From positions 125,270,721 to 125,334,720 of the forward strand of contig OY726559.1 of NCBI GenBank assembly GCA_963383645.1: a DNA stretch of 64,000 nt, given 5' to 3'. The translations under genes and the position numbers were made by a program. This document shows positions 48,000 to 56,120 of this stretch, piece by piece. Below the pieces are notes generated by a model that saw only the letters and a list, made by a program, of their open reading frames with translations, was not told where the DNA came from and ran no database searches. Each line of letters opens with the position of its first letter. Within the stretch, counting starts at the first letter, position 1. Source of the stretch: Muscardinus avellanarius. Its lineage: Eukaryota > Chordata > Mammalia > Rodentia > Gliridae.

Positions 48000-48440
48000 C
48001 TAAAAGAAGGAAGCCAGAGATGGGAGGAAATCCCAGATCCTGGAGAAACAAGTTCACACATCTTGGGGGATGGAACAAAAGGTGGTCAGAGATGGGGCTG
48101 CCCCCCCCCACACACACACTTCTGGGGCAAATCTGCCTGGAGACAGCAGAGCCAGAACTAAAGATAAAGTAGCATATCTACAGATCAAAGGACCTGCCCC
48201 GTACTTGGTCGGGATAAAACACTTAGTAAACTGGAGCTCTGTGGCATTTTCATTCGAACTGCCCCCCAGGCCTGCTTTCGGGCACAGTGCTATAATTATT
48301 TCCTATATTTCTATTTTTTAATAAACTTCTTTAAATCTTCAGCAGCTGTCCAAGCTATGCATATTTATTCTTAGCTTAGGACAAGAATCCACGGTCTTTT
48401 TCTTCTGTTTGGGGTCGTTTTGGGTTTTGTTATGGGTTGG
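48000..48440 (+). repeat. Possible degraded LTR
   Basis: TTTAATAAACTTCTTTAAATC (near 48318) resembles an LTR poly(A) region. About 80 bp on, TTTGGGGTCGTTTTGGG looks like a decayed Pro-type primer site. Weak. Confidence 0.3.
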
Positions 48441-49236
48441 GGGTAAGTGTGTTCGGGACCCTAGCAGGGGTTCCCGGGGAACGGCTTCCCCAAACCATAT
48501 TCTCCCAATCCGTAACACTTTATGATTGTCTTCACTGTCTTTAGAAAACAAAACTATGAGGGGACAACTGTGCAAGTAAGAAGATTATGAAGGTGTCCGA
48601 ACAAGAAGTAAAGCTCACCCCTGCCCAGCGCTCCCGTTAATGATTGTGCCTCTGGAACACTGGGTGCTGGTTTTATGAGCCATAAACTCCTTCCTTCCCC
48701 CAATAAAAATCAGTGAAAAGCCGAGCAATTGTTACCACTTTCCTTTAATCTCTATGGAGAAAAGTGGAAAAGATGGGTGAGAAAGGAAGGGGTCAGCTGT
48801 GGTTCTGCTCCTGGTCGCCGTATCCAGCAGGCCACGAGCAGGCAGGACCACCTGGCAGCAGGCGAATGGAGAGTGATGGAGAGCGAAGCTCAATGCACAG
48901 AAACCATACCAAAAAGGGCGATGAATCAGTCCTTCAACTTTTAAATTGTTTAATTGTAGGATTGCAGCAGTAAAATTTAGCTAACTAGGAAAAAACAAGA
49001 GCCTATGGAGGTTGGTCCAGTGCTGCGGTGCTGTTGCAGTCTCTAGGAACGCAGTCCCTTCCCCGGTCTGTGCCATCAGCAGAAACCCCAAGGTGGCATT
49101 CTTGCCTCATTTTTCTAAGTGACTCCTTTGGTTCAAAAGCGAAACCAAACCAAACCCGCTGCACGCCTCACAAGCTGGGTGATTCGAGTTAGGGAGGAGA
49201 GGGAGAAAATGACATTCTTTATTTTAATTCACTATT

Positions 49237-49430
49237 TTTTTTTCTGTACTGGCATATTGAGGATTGAGCCCGGGGTCATTCTACCTTCAACCTATACCCC
49301 TAGGCCCTTTTAATTTTTTTATTTTCATATAGTCTCACTAAGTTGCAGAGGTTGGCCTCAAGCCTTTGATCCTCCTGTCTCCACCTTCCAAGTGCTTGGG
49401 ATTACAGGCATGCACCACCACACCTGGCTG
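49237..49430 (-). mobile_element. Old SINE
   Basis: CTACCTTCAACCTATACCCC right half, CACCTTCCAAGTGCTTGGG left half. Confidence 0.7.
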
Positions 49431-49451
49431 GCATTTTTTATAACACCTAAT

Positions 49452-49675
49452 AAGCTAGGCGTGGTGGTGCACACTTGTAATCAGCATTTGGGAAGCGGAG
49501 ACAGGAGGATCGCGGTTTGTGGACAGCCCCAGCTACTTAGTGAGGCCCATTGCAAATCAGTGAGACCTTGTTTCAAAAAAATAAAGACAAAAAATAGGGC
49601 CAGGGGTGTAGCTCCGGGGTGTAGCTCAAAGATAGAATGCCTCTGGGTTCCATCCCCAGTACCGCAAAACAAACA
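49452..49675 (+). mobile_element. B1-dID SINE with duplicated A box
   Basis: GGGTGTAGCTC occurs twice in tandem in the ID half. Confidence 0.8.
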
Positions 49676-50737
49676 AACAAACAACCCTAATAATCAGTGC
49701 TTTCTTGAGGGGGTGGAGAAGCCAGTTGCCTATTGGCTGTGATTTTAGATATGCTGGGGGAAAAGGTCCTGGCTCAGCATTATCTCTGCCTGCTGGTTAG
49801 CCCTGCGGCTGCGATGTGATATGGGACCCTGTTTCTGTGTATTCTCCAGACTGCGGAGGCCTGTTAAACCTAGGAGTAGGGCACAGTAGCCATCATCAGC
49901 CATTGCTAAGACCCCTGGGTGTGTTACCTATCTAGCAAGGACTTGAAGGAAGAGGACCTAGGACACGTAAGCTTTGGCTGAACCTGAGTTCAAGCAGAAA
50001 CATGAATTGCTACACTTTTAATTCCATTTCATAGCTTAGAGGCTCTGTGTACCTCATTATATTTAACCTCCCTAGGAAGCCCAGGCCATGCAGAAGCGTT
50101 ACTACTCCCACTGTGTATAAGGAAAGTCGCAGGTTAGCAAGATGCTCTGAACTCTCTAACATTGGGCAGCACCATGTGAAGTGGGGAGGCTTGTTGGGAT
50201 GATGCTGGAGCGACCAGACGAGTCTCACCTCTTGTGTGTGTGCGTGTGGTCCCTCCCGCCGAGCACGTGTTCTCACTGATACTTCCACTCACCAAGTCTC
50301 TGCTATCACTCGCCCTGCTGTGAAGTCCCGTGCGCACGAATCAGTCTCAACTCTCTGCTCTCTTTGCAGAAATGGACATTCTGACCATTCTGAAATTTGA
50401 TCATCCTGTCCATCTTAAGACATTGCCTGGTCTTCTCCTTTCTTCCATTTCAAGCCTCTACTCAGGCTTAGTGGTCTCTGCCCAGTCACCATATGGAGAA
50501 GTTCCTGCAGGTTCTATGCTAGGTCCTTTCCTCTTATCCTACTCCACACACCCACACTGTGTGAATCACTAGTGATTTCCAGATTGAGGCCTCCAGCCCA
50601 GACTGTCATCCAGACGTCTATGGATAGCACCTAGTCAGCCTCTCCACTTGGCTGCTTCCAGGGCACCTCAAACTCAGCCTGCCCAACACCCAGATTCACC
50701 CCTGCTTTGCTCATGGTTTCCTATTTACTTATCTTTT

Positions 50738-50930
50738 ATTTTTGTGGCATTTGGGATTGAACCCAGGGACATTCTGTGTCTGAACTACATTCGTAGCCCT
50801 TTATTTGTATTTTTAATTTTTTTTGTTGTGAGTCTTGCTCTGTTGCTGAGGCTGTCCTCAAACCTGTGATTCTCCTGTCTCAGTCTTGCAAGCACTAAGG
50901 TTACAGGTATATACCAGCATGCTTGGCTTT
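50738..50930 (-). mobile_element. Old SINE in L2
   Basis: GGCATTTGGGATTGAACCC start; left half ends CAGCATGCTTGGC. Confidence 0.7.
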
Positions 50931-50934
50931 GGTG

Positions 50935-51240
50935 TTTTCTTTAAAAATTTTAAAAAATATGCTTTTTGGCACATTGTAATTATACACCATAACAAGGTCT
51001 AGAGTGATAAGAATACTGCACACCCAACACTTTGTGTGTCTCCCTCCAGGCCCACCCCTCCCCTTCCCTTGAGATCAGTATTGATAATTTCATATATGCA
51101 CAGAACATTATTTGAACTGTTGCCTTTATCGAGCCTCTAAGCCTCTCTGCTGGAGTCTCGTCTCCTTTATCTGAAGTCCCTTTTGTTACCCAATTTTTCT
51201 CTAGCTTCCACATATGAGAAAACATACGACTGTTCTCTAC
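50935..51240 (-). mobile_element. L1 3' end, antisense, inserted in L2
   Basis: TTGGCACATTGTAATTATACACC, then a C-rich CCCACCCCTCCCC stretch and CACATATGAGAAAACATACGAC, as in rodent L1 3' UTRs. L2 sequence resumes on its right. Confidence 0.5.
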
Positions 51241-51712
51241 CTAGCCTAATAGTGCCAGCATCCAACGTGTCAGTAAACCAGAGACCTCAGACTTGCTCTC
51301 GACCCTTTTTATTCCTCCCCGTTTGTTGCCAACTATTACCTCGCAGTTTCATTTAAATATCTCTTGACGTGGTCCGCTTTTCACCTTCTCCATTGTTGAA
51401 GCGTGAGATCTAAGCCAGCATCTCTTCTCACCTAGAGCTCCCAATATTTTCCCTGAGTTCTTCTTGATCCATTCTCCACAACAAAGGGAGATGAATTTTT
51501 TCAGCACATGAATGTGATTATGTTTACCCCTTGTTTAAAATGACTCTCTATTGCTCTTGAGATAAGGAACAACATCTTAGCAGGTGCTGCAATGTCCTGC
51601 AAGGAATGGGTTCTGTCAGCCTTCCCAGTCCTTTGTTGACCAGTTGTTGCCTGTCTGCCTCCCCTAGCTTGTTCTAAGTACTCCAGCTCTATTCATTTTT
51701 CCTTTCTTTTTC

Positions 51713-51970
51713 TTTTTTTGGTGCTAGGGATTAAACTAAGGGTCATTCTACCTCTGAGCTATACCTCCAGCCATTTTAATTTTTATTTTGAAACAGAGTC
51801 TCACTGTGTTGCAGAGTCTCATTAAATTGCTGAGGCTGGCAGCCAAACCTATAATCAAACAGAAACTTATGATCAAACAGTTAAACCTGAGAAACAGTCA
51901 AACCTGAGCTCCTCCTGTCTCAGCCTCCCCAGTCCTGGGATTACAGGCGTGCGGCGCGGTGCCTGACTTC
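51713..51970 (-). mobile_element. SINE with internal duplication, in L2
   Basis: GATCAAACAG-type sequence is repeated around 51850-51905. CTATTCATT flanks both ends. Confidence 0.75.
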
Positions 51971-52847
51971 AGGTCTATTCATTCCTGCTTCCTCCCTGCC
52001 CCTCGCCTGTCTTTTGTCTTCTGTCAGATTTCAGATTAAGGGTCATCCCTTCAGACAAGGCTTCCTGGACCTCCTTCTCTTTCTGCTCTAATGATATCCT
52101 TTGATATTATTTACTTTCAAAGAATGATGATCATCATTCAAAGGGCTTGACAGGCCTAGAATATTGTATGTGCTCAGTAAATGTTGAGAGACTGAATGGT
52201 GAGAAAGGAATAGCAACATCAACTTAATCTTATCATGAAGGAATGCAGGAAGAAGAATCTAAGATATTGACAATACTAGTATAGGGAATCTACTAGAAAT
52301 AAGAAAGCAGGATATTAGAATTAAAATAGGACCCTTGTAGAAGTAAGAGAGTAACAAAAACATGTGAGAGTACTGTAAGGAAACATTCCCCTCTCCTGAT
52401 AAAATTAAAATGTGAAGAATTAACCTAGAATAAAACTGTGAGTCTCTGCTTCGGTAACCCCACTTGCCAATATAAAGTACAACTTGTAAGTTCCTGCTTA
52501 TGATAACTGCCTGAGTTCTGGCTTCTGTGAAACTGCTTGCTTATGTCCCAGCTACCTTAATGTTAAAAGTTGTTTTAATTTAAAAACCTAGGTTACTATT
52601 AGAAATTATTTTAAGGATAGACTTGTTTTTCAAAATTCTTGATGTTAAGAATTGTTTTTTAAAGTTTGAGATATTTTAAAATAGTATAAAGTAATTTAGG
52701 GAATGAAGCTATTTTTCTTGGAAGTGAGGCCCAAGCTCACCGCAACTTTATCTCAAGGAAGCACCCGGAGGGCTCCTCAAACGGTCAGTACTCAGGGGCC
52801 GAGCTGAAGGTTGCCATAGTAACCAAGCATGAAAGAGAAAGTCACTC

Positions 52848-52995
52848 TTTGGCGGGCAGTGACGTAGAAAGGCTGTCATTTAAGACTATTTGCTGTAATT
52901 CAAGTGTGTGTGTGCTTTCTTTTGAAATTATTGGTTGTACTTGTTTACCTTTTTATCTGATTGGTTATATCCTACCTTTTGGCGGGCTGTGACGT
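52848..52995 (+). promoter_or_regulatory. U3 direct repeat with E2F-like and CRE-half sites
   Basis: TTTGGCGGGC(A/T)GTGACGT occurs at 52848-52865 and 52978-52995, 130 bp apart, and again in the 3' LTR at +9402. TTTGGCGGG resembles an E2F site and TGACGT is a CRE/ATF half-site. The factor assignment is inference; the duplication is seen directly. Confidence 0.6.
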
Positions 52996-53017
52996 GTGTA
53001 ACCACCCCTCCAAGGGC

Positions 53018-53025
53018 TATAAAAA
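53018..53025 (+). promoter_or_regulatory. TATA box of the proviral promoter
   Basis: TATAAAAA lies 54 bp downstream of the second inverted CCAAT (52960-52964). Spacing places the transcription start near 53045. The copy in the 3' LTR is at 62420. Confidence 0.85.
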
Positions 53026-53278
53026 TAGAGCCTGAAGTGTGCTCAGGGTCGAGCTCCGACCACTTTCCTTGCTGTCTACTGAGGCTGAACGCTAGCTCGG
53101 CCAGAGGCTCCCTCTGGTAGCTGCTGGGCAATTCCTCTACTGACAGTCAAGCTAGTGAAGGAGTCTCGACCCTGGCATGCCAGTGAGAGCTGCAGCACTA
53201 TAAACTCTGCTTGTGAGTTGCAACCTTGGTGTGTCCTTCGTTATTTGGGTAAGGGGGTGACTCTCGGACCCTAACATC

Positions 53279-53296
53279 TGGAGGCCCCAGCGAGAT
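53279..53296 (+). other. Primer binding site, tRNA-Thr type
   Basis: An 18-nt site beginning TGGAGGCCCC lies two bases after the LTR. From memory of mammalian tRNA-Thr(UGU) 3' ends, it is complementary to the CCA-terminal 18 nt. tRNA-Pro and tRNA-Gly, the common gammaretroviral primers, do not fit. The primer identity is recalled, not computed. Confidence 0.75.
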
Positions 53297-53354
53297 CCCT
53301 CCCCCCACCTAGCGAACGACCCCAAGGGCAGGAGTTTAACTACAACGGACCTCA

Positions 53355-53522
53355 GGCAACGAGACGTCGTGTAAGACCTGGGAAGAGACAGAGGAAAAGG
53401 CGGGGGCAACGGGACGCCGTATAAGGCCCTCGTGACCTCTGTCACCCCTCAGGCAACGAGACGTCGTGTAAGGCCTGAGGAGGAGAGAGGGGGCTTAGGC
53501 AACGAGACGTCGTGTAAGACCT
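53355..53522 (+). ncRNA. Four-copy GACG-tetraloop hairpin array in the leader (packaging-signal candidate)
   Basis: A 25-bp unit starts at 53355, 53405, 53452 and 53498 (period 46-50 bp). In each, a 4-bp stem closes the loop GACG. Copies 1, 3 and 4 have ACGA/TCGT; copy 2 has ACGG/CCGT, a compensatory A-U to G-C change. Flanking AGG/CCT can lengthen the stem. Known: GACG tetraloop hairpins are core elements of gammaretroviral RNA packaging and dimerisation. Function here is inferred. The candidate donor at 53685 lies downstream, so spliced RNA would also carry the hairpins unless an upstream donor is used. Confidence 0.7.
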
Positions 53523-53602
53523 AAGTGACCTCCAGAGACTTTTTCAAGTCTCATTGGAGAGGGGATTCTTGTGGAAACCCCTGAGCTAGCAACGAAGCCG
53601 TC

Positions 53603-53824
53603 CTGGCGAACGAAGAAGTGCTCGAGCTGATCGACCTGCAGCCGGCGAAGTGGACACCATTTGGCCTCATCCAGGATCCTAGCAGTAAGTGTGGTGTAAA
53701 TGTGAGAAGGACCGGTCCGTATGAATGGAGAGCATGGAGTGAGTGGAAACAAATGATGTGTGTTATTGGAATTGCAATTCCTGTGCTTATTATAATTTTT
53801 TTATTAGAATACTGGTACCAGTAA
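53603..53824 (+). CDS. ATG-less leader ORF with C-terminal membrane segment (glycoGag-leader-like candidate)
   Basis: The frame is open from 53585 to the TAA at 53822-53824 with no ATG. A CTG at 53603 has G at -3 and +4; starting there gives 73 residues. The first part is hydrophilic (WTPFGL, TGPYEWRAW), followed by about 17 hydrophobic residues (CVIGIAIPVLIIIFLL) and a five-residue tail. Known: some gammaretroviruses start an N-terminally extended, membrane-anchored Gag at a leader CUG. Here the frame stops about 575 nt before gag, so any product would be a separate small membrane protein. A chance ORF cannot be excluded. The donor at 53685 lies inside it, so it would be intact only on unspliced RNA. 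Confidence 0.35.
   Translation: MANEEVLELIDLQPAKWTPFGLIQDPSSKCGVNVRRTGPYEWRAWSEWKQMMCVIGIAIPVLIIIFLLEYWYQ
53685..53690 (+). other. Candidate major splice donor
   Basis: GTAAGT preceded by AGCA matches the intron side of the 5' splice consensus fully. It lies about 400 nt after the LTR, a plausible position for the donor of the env mRNA. A weaker GGGTAAGG lies in U5 near 53248. Confidence 0.55.
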
Positions 53825-54398
53825 TAGAAATAAGTAAAAGTTTTATTGCAAGTAGTTTATTATAATTGGGTTTTAATAATAATAACAAATTAATATGTCT
53901 AATTAGTTAGGGCATTTATTGGTTGTTATATTAAGGTATCCGTGTCAGGAAGGGCTAATCTTGGGTGGAGTTGAGCAACGACATCTATTAAAAATTAAAT
54001 TCTAACAGTCCGCCAGGGGAGTGCACATGAGGGGTGGTCGCCCAGCACTCCGGACGAGCCTACCTCTGCTAGAGAGGGCAGGTTTTTTTACCTGAGGCAC
54101 TGTGGAGGCATACGACACCTGGCCAAAAACCTGGTGGAGTCCCCTCCTTAATACAGCACACTTGCAGACCCGACACACTAGGAAAACCCATCCCAGACTC
54201 TGGTATAGGCGAAGGACTTCGACCGGTTGCCCGGGTGGCTTTCCGACCACCTGTAGCCCTTAAGGACTGGGGGGAGCAACTTGGATGAAGAACTAGCCAC
54301 CAGAGTCTAAAATAAGACCCCTAGACTCATAACTCCTCCACCCAACTTAGAGACATAAAAAAAAAAAAAAAAAAAAAACTAGAATAAATTAGTTAACG
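53825..54398 (+). other. Rest of the leader, AT-rich then structured, with A22 tract before gag
   Basis: 53825-54005 is strikingly AT-rich with TAATTA-like runs. 54006-54350 is GC-richer and may belong to the packaging region. A run of 22 A lies at 54357-54378, then AATAAA at 54384, ten bases before the gag ATG. No ORF of note on the sense strand. Confidence 0.6.
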
Positions 54399-56063
54399 AT
54401 GGGGCAAGCCCAGGTTACGCCCAGAGGTCTCATGCTTTCCCACTTCTCGGAGGTCCAGAAAGAAGCTCAAGAAAAGGGCCTGATTATCAAGAAAGGTAAG
54501 TTTAATACTCTCTGCTCTGTTGAATGGCCAGCTCTTGGAGTTGGATGGCCACCACAGGGATCATTTTCCCCAGGCTTAATTTCAAAGGTCAAAACAATCA
54601 TCACGCAGCCGGGTAGCCAGGGCCATCCTGATCAATTCCCTTATATCTTGGTCTGGGAGGACATAGTTCAAGAGCCCCCTTCCTGGCTCCGGCCAATTCT
54701 GCAAACTATTGGCAATGCAGCCCTAGTAGTCCAGGAAAAGAAGGGAGCCACAGGAGCCTCTAACTCTCTTGGGGAGAAATTTTCCGCCCCAGTACTGCCG
54801 GAAAGCTCGCCCTTATACCCTTCTTTACTAGATTTAGATATAGCCAGACCACCTCCCTACGCCCAGGCAGAACAGGCAGCTGAGGGACCTAATAGTGTGG
54901 CCAGGCCCTCCTCTTCAGCACCCGTATCTCAGAACCAGGACAGAGGTCGTAGACCACGAACTAGGGGGCTCCAAAGACAGGAAGAGGAACAGGAGCCCAC
55001 CTCCTCAACACAAGAGGAGGAGGTCTCGGTTCTCCCAGTTCGTGCCACTGGACAGGGGGGACCGGAAGGGAATCACCTTTATCAGTATTGGCCTTTCTCC
55101 TCCAGTGACCTATATAACTGGAGAACCCAGAACCCCCCTTTCTCTGAAGATCCTAAGTGTCTTATAGGATTATTAGAATCTATCATGCATACCCATTGCC
55201 CCACCTGGGATGACTGCCAGCAGCTGTTGAAAACACTCTTCACCACTGAAGAAAGGGAGCGCATTATCAACGAAGCCAGAAAGAATGTTCTCGGCGAGAA
55301 TGGGAGACCCACCACACTCCAGAATGAAATTGAGGACACCTTCCCTCTCAACCGCCCAGACTGGGACTTCAGGGACGCACGAGGTAGGGAGCGTCTCCGA
55401 GTATACCGCCAGACTCTAATGACCGGTCTCCAAGCAGCTGCCAGGCAGCCTACTAATTTTTCCAAAGTAAAAGCTGTTGTTCAAGGAGACACTGAAAGCC
55501 CGGCCGCATTTTTAGAGCGTTTGTACGATGCTTATAGGCAGTATACCCCAATAAATCCAAAGGCAGACGAACATCGATCAGCCATTATACTTTCTTTCAT
55601 TAGTCAGGCAGCTCCTGATATCAGAAAGAAATTAAGCAAACAGGAGAATCTGGGAGAGTTAACTGTGGGAGAAATGATGCAAATAGCAGAGAAAGTATTT
55701 AATACCAGAGAGACTAAGGAAGAGAGAGAGGAAAGGTTAAGAAAGGAAGATAGGGAGGTCCAGGAGAAAATTAGAAGGGAAGATCGTGAATTCCAAGCAA
55801 GGGAAAACCGAAAGCAGCAGAAAGAAATAGCTCGAATCTTTTTGGCAGGAATCAAGGACAGGGATGAATATAAGCTAAGGAACAAAAACTTTACTAGGTT
55901 AGACAGGAACCAGTGTGCAGGATGCAGGGGTTATGGGCACTGGAAGCATAACTGCCCAAAACTTCAAGAAAGGGAAAGAAGGGGAAACAATTATAATTTT
56001 AAAAGGGAAAGGGAAAGAGCGGTGGAACAAGCCAAGGGTCTCTTAGTGGGAGAAAAACAATGA
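54399..56063 (+). CDS. gag: Gag polyprotein (MA, linker, CA, NC), intact
   Basis: 554 residues. The ATG has A at -3 and G at +4, and the protein begins MGQ, a myristoylation signal for membrane targeting. Order: matrix about 1-110; proline-rich linker with a PPPY late-domain motif at 151-154 (NEDD4-type ligase recruitment in the family); capsid from about P213 (LPVRATG junction); major homology region at 362-381; a highly charged Glu/Arg stretch at about 434-482, as at the end of gammaretroviral capsid; nucleocapsid with one zinc knuckle, C506-C509-H514-C519. The single knuckle and length fit gammaretroviruses. No frameshift or internal stop. It ends in UGA, in frame with pol. Cleavage sites are inferred. 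Confidence 0.97.
   Translation: MGQAQVTPRGLMLSHFSEVQKEAQEKGLIIKKGKFNTLCSVEWPALGVGWPPQGSFSPGLISKVKTIITQPGSQGHPDQFPYILVWEDIVQEPPSWLRPILQTIGNAALVVQEKKGATGASNSLGEKFSAPVLPESSPLYPSLLDLDIARPPPYAQAEQAAEGPNSVARPSSSAPVSQNQDRGRRPRTRGLQRQEEEQEPTSSTQEEEVSVLPVRATGQGGPEGNHLYQYWPFSSSDLYNWRTQNPPFSEDPKCLIGLLESIMHTHCPTWDDCQQLLKTLFTTEERERIINEARKNVLGENGRPTTLQNEIEDTFPLNRPDWDFRDARGRERLRVYRQTLMTGLQAAARQPTNFSKVKAVVQGDTESPAAFLERLYDAYRQYTPINPKADEHRSAIILSFISQAAPDIRKKLSKQENLGELTVGEMMQIAEKVFNTRETKEEREERLRKEDREVQEKIRREDREFQARENRKQQKEIARIFLAGIKDRDEYKLRNKNFTRLDRNQCAGCRGYGHWKHNCPKLQERERRGNNYNFKRERERAVEQAKGLLVGEKQ
54496..54501 (+). other. Consensus splice donor inside gag
   Basis: AAAG/GTAAGT, a full consensus 5' splice site, lies 97 nt into gag. 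It could produce an alternative subgenomic RNA joining the first 32 Gag codons to a downstream exon. Use is unknown. Confidence 0.4.
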
Positions 56064-56120
56064 GGGGGTCAGGGCTCGACTCCCCTCCCCGAGTCTTGGG
56101 TAACTTTAACAGTGGAGGGG
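56061..56120 (+). promoter_or_regulatory. UGA readthrough signal with downstream pseudoknot
   Basis: The gag stop is TGA (56061-56063). After an 8-nt spacer ending GGTCA, 56072-56078 can pair with 56090-56096 (stem 1, with G-U pairs). Loop bases CCCCTCC (56082-56088) are perfectly complementary to GGAGGGG (56114-56120) as stem 2. This is the H-type pseudoknot layout known downstream of the gag stop in murine-type gammaretroviruses, where the stop is usually UAG. The structure is inferred from complementarity. Confidence 0.75.

Larger units (their letters stand above)
50370..52231 (+). repeat. Long L2 fragment hosting L1, SINE and the provirus
   Basis: Discontinuous L2 3' half in sense order, ending with GTATGTGCTCAGTAAATGTTGAGAGACTGAATG. 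Insertions: SINE 50738-50930, L1 50935-51240, SINE 51713-51970. The provirus begins right after its end. Confidence 0.65.
52236..53276 (+). repeat. 5' LTR of the provirus
   Basis: 1,041 bp, TG...CA. U3 is about 810 bp and AT-rich in its first 450 bp. It then carries a duplicated 18-bp GC-rich motif, two inverted CCAAT boxes (ATTGG at 52930 and 52960) and a TATA box (53018). R probably starts about 25-30 bp after the TATA box, near 53045. A TATAAA at 53199 is the likely polyadenylation hexamer, followed by a GT-rich stretch. Subunit borders are inferred. Confidence 0.96.

Noticed and set aside
48000..48960. Second ERV near 48 kb
   Set aside because: Only a weak LTR-like poly(A) region and primer-site-like string; no gag, pol or env remnants found, so only a tentative LTR is listed.
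53618..53824. Leader ORF starting with Met at 53618
   Set aside because: The codon there is GTG, not ATG; only the CTG at 53603 is a defensible non-AUG start, and I list it as such at low confidence.
54895..55167. 90-codon Arg-rich ORF overlapping gag in another frame
   Set aside because: It starts at GTG, lies wholly within the Gag linker/CA coding region, and has no initiation or splice support; most likely a shadow of a proline/arginine-rich linker.
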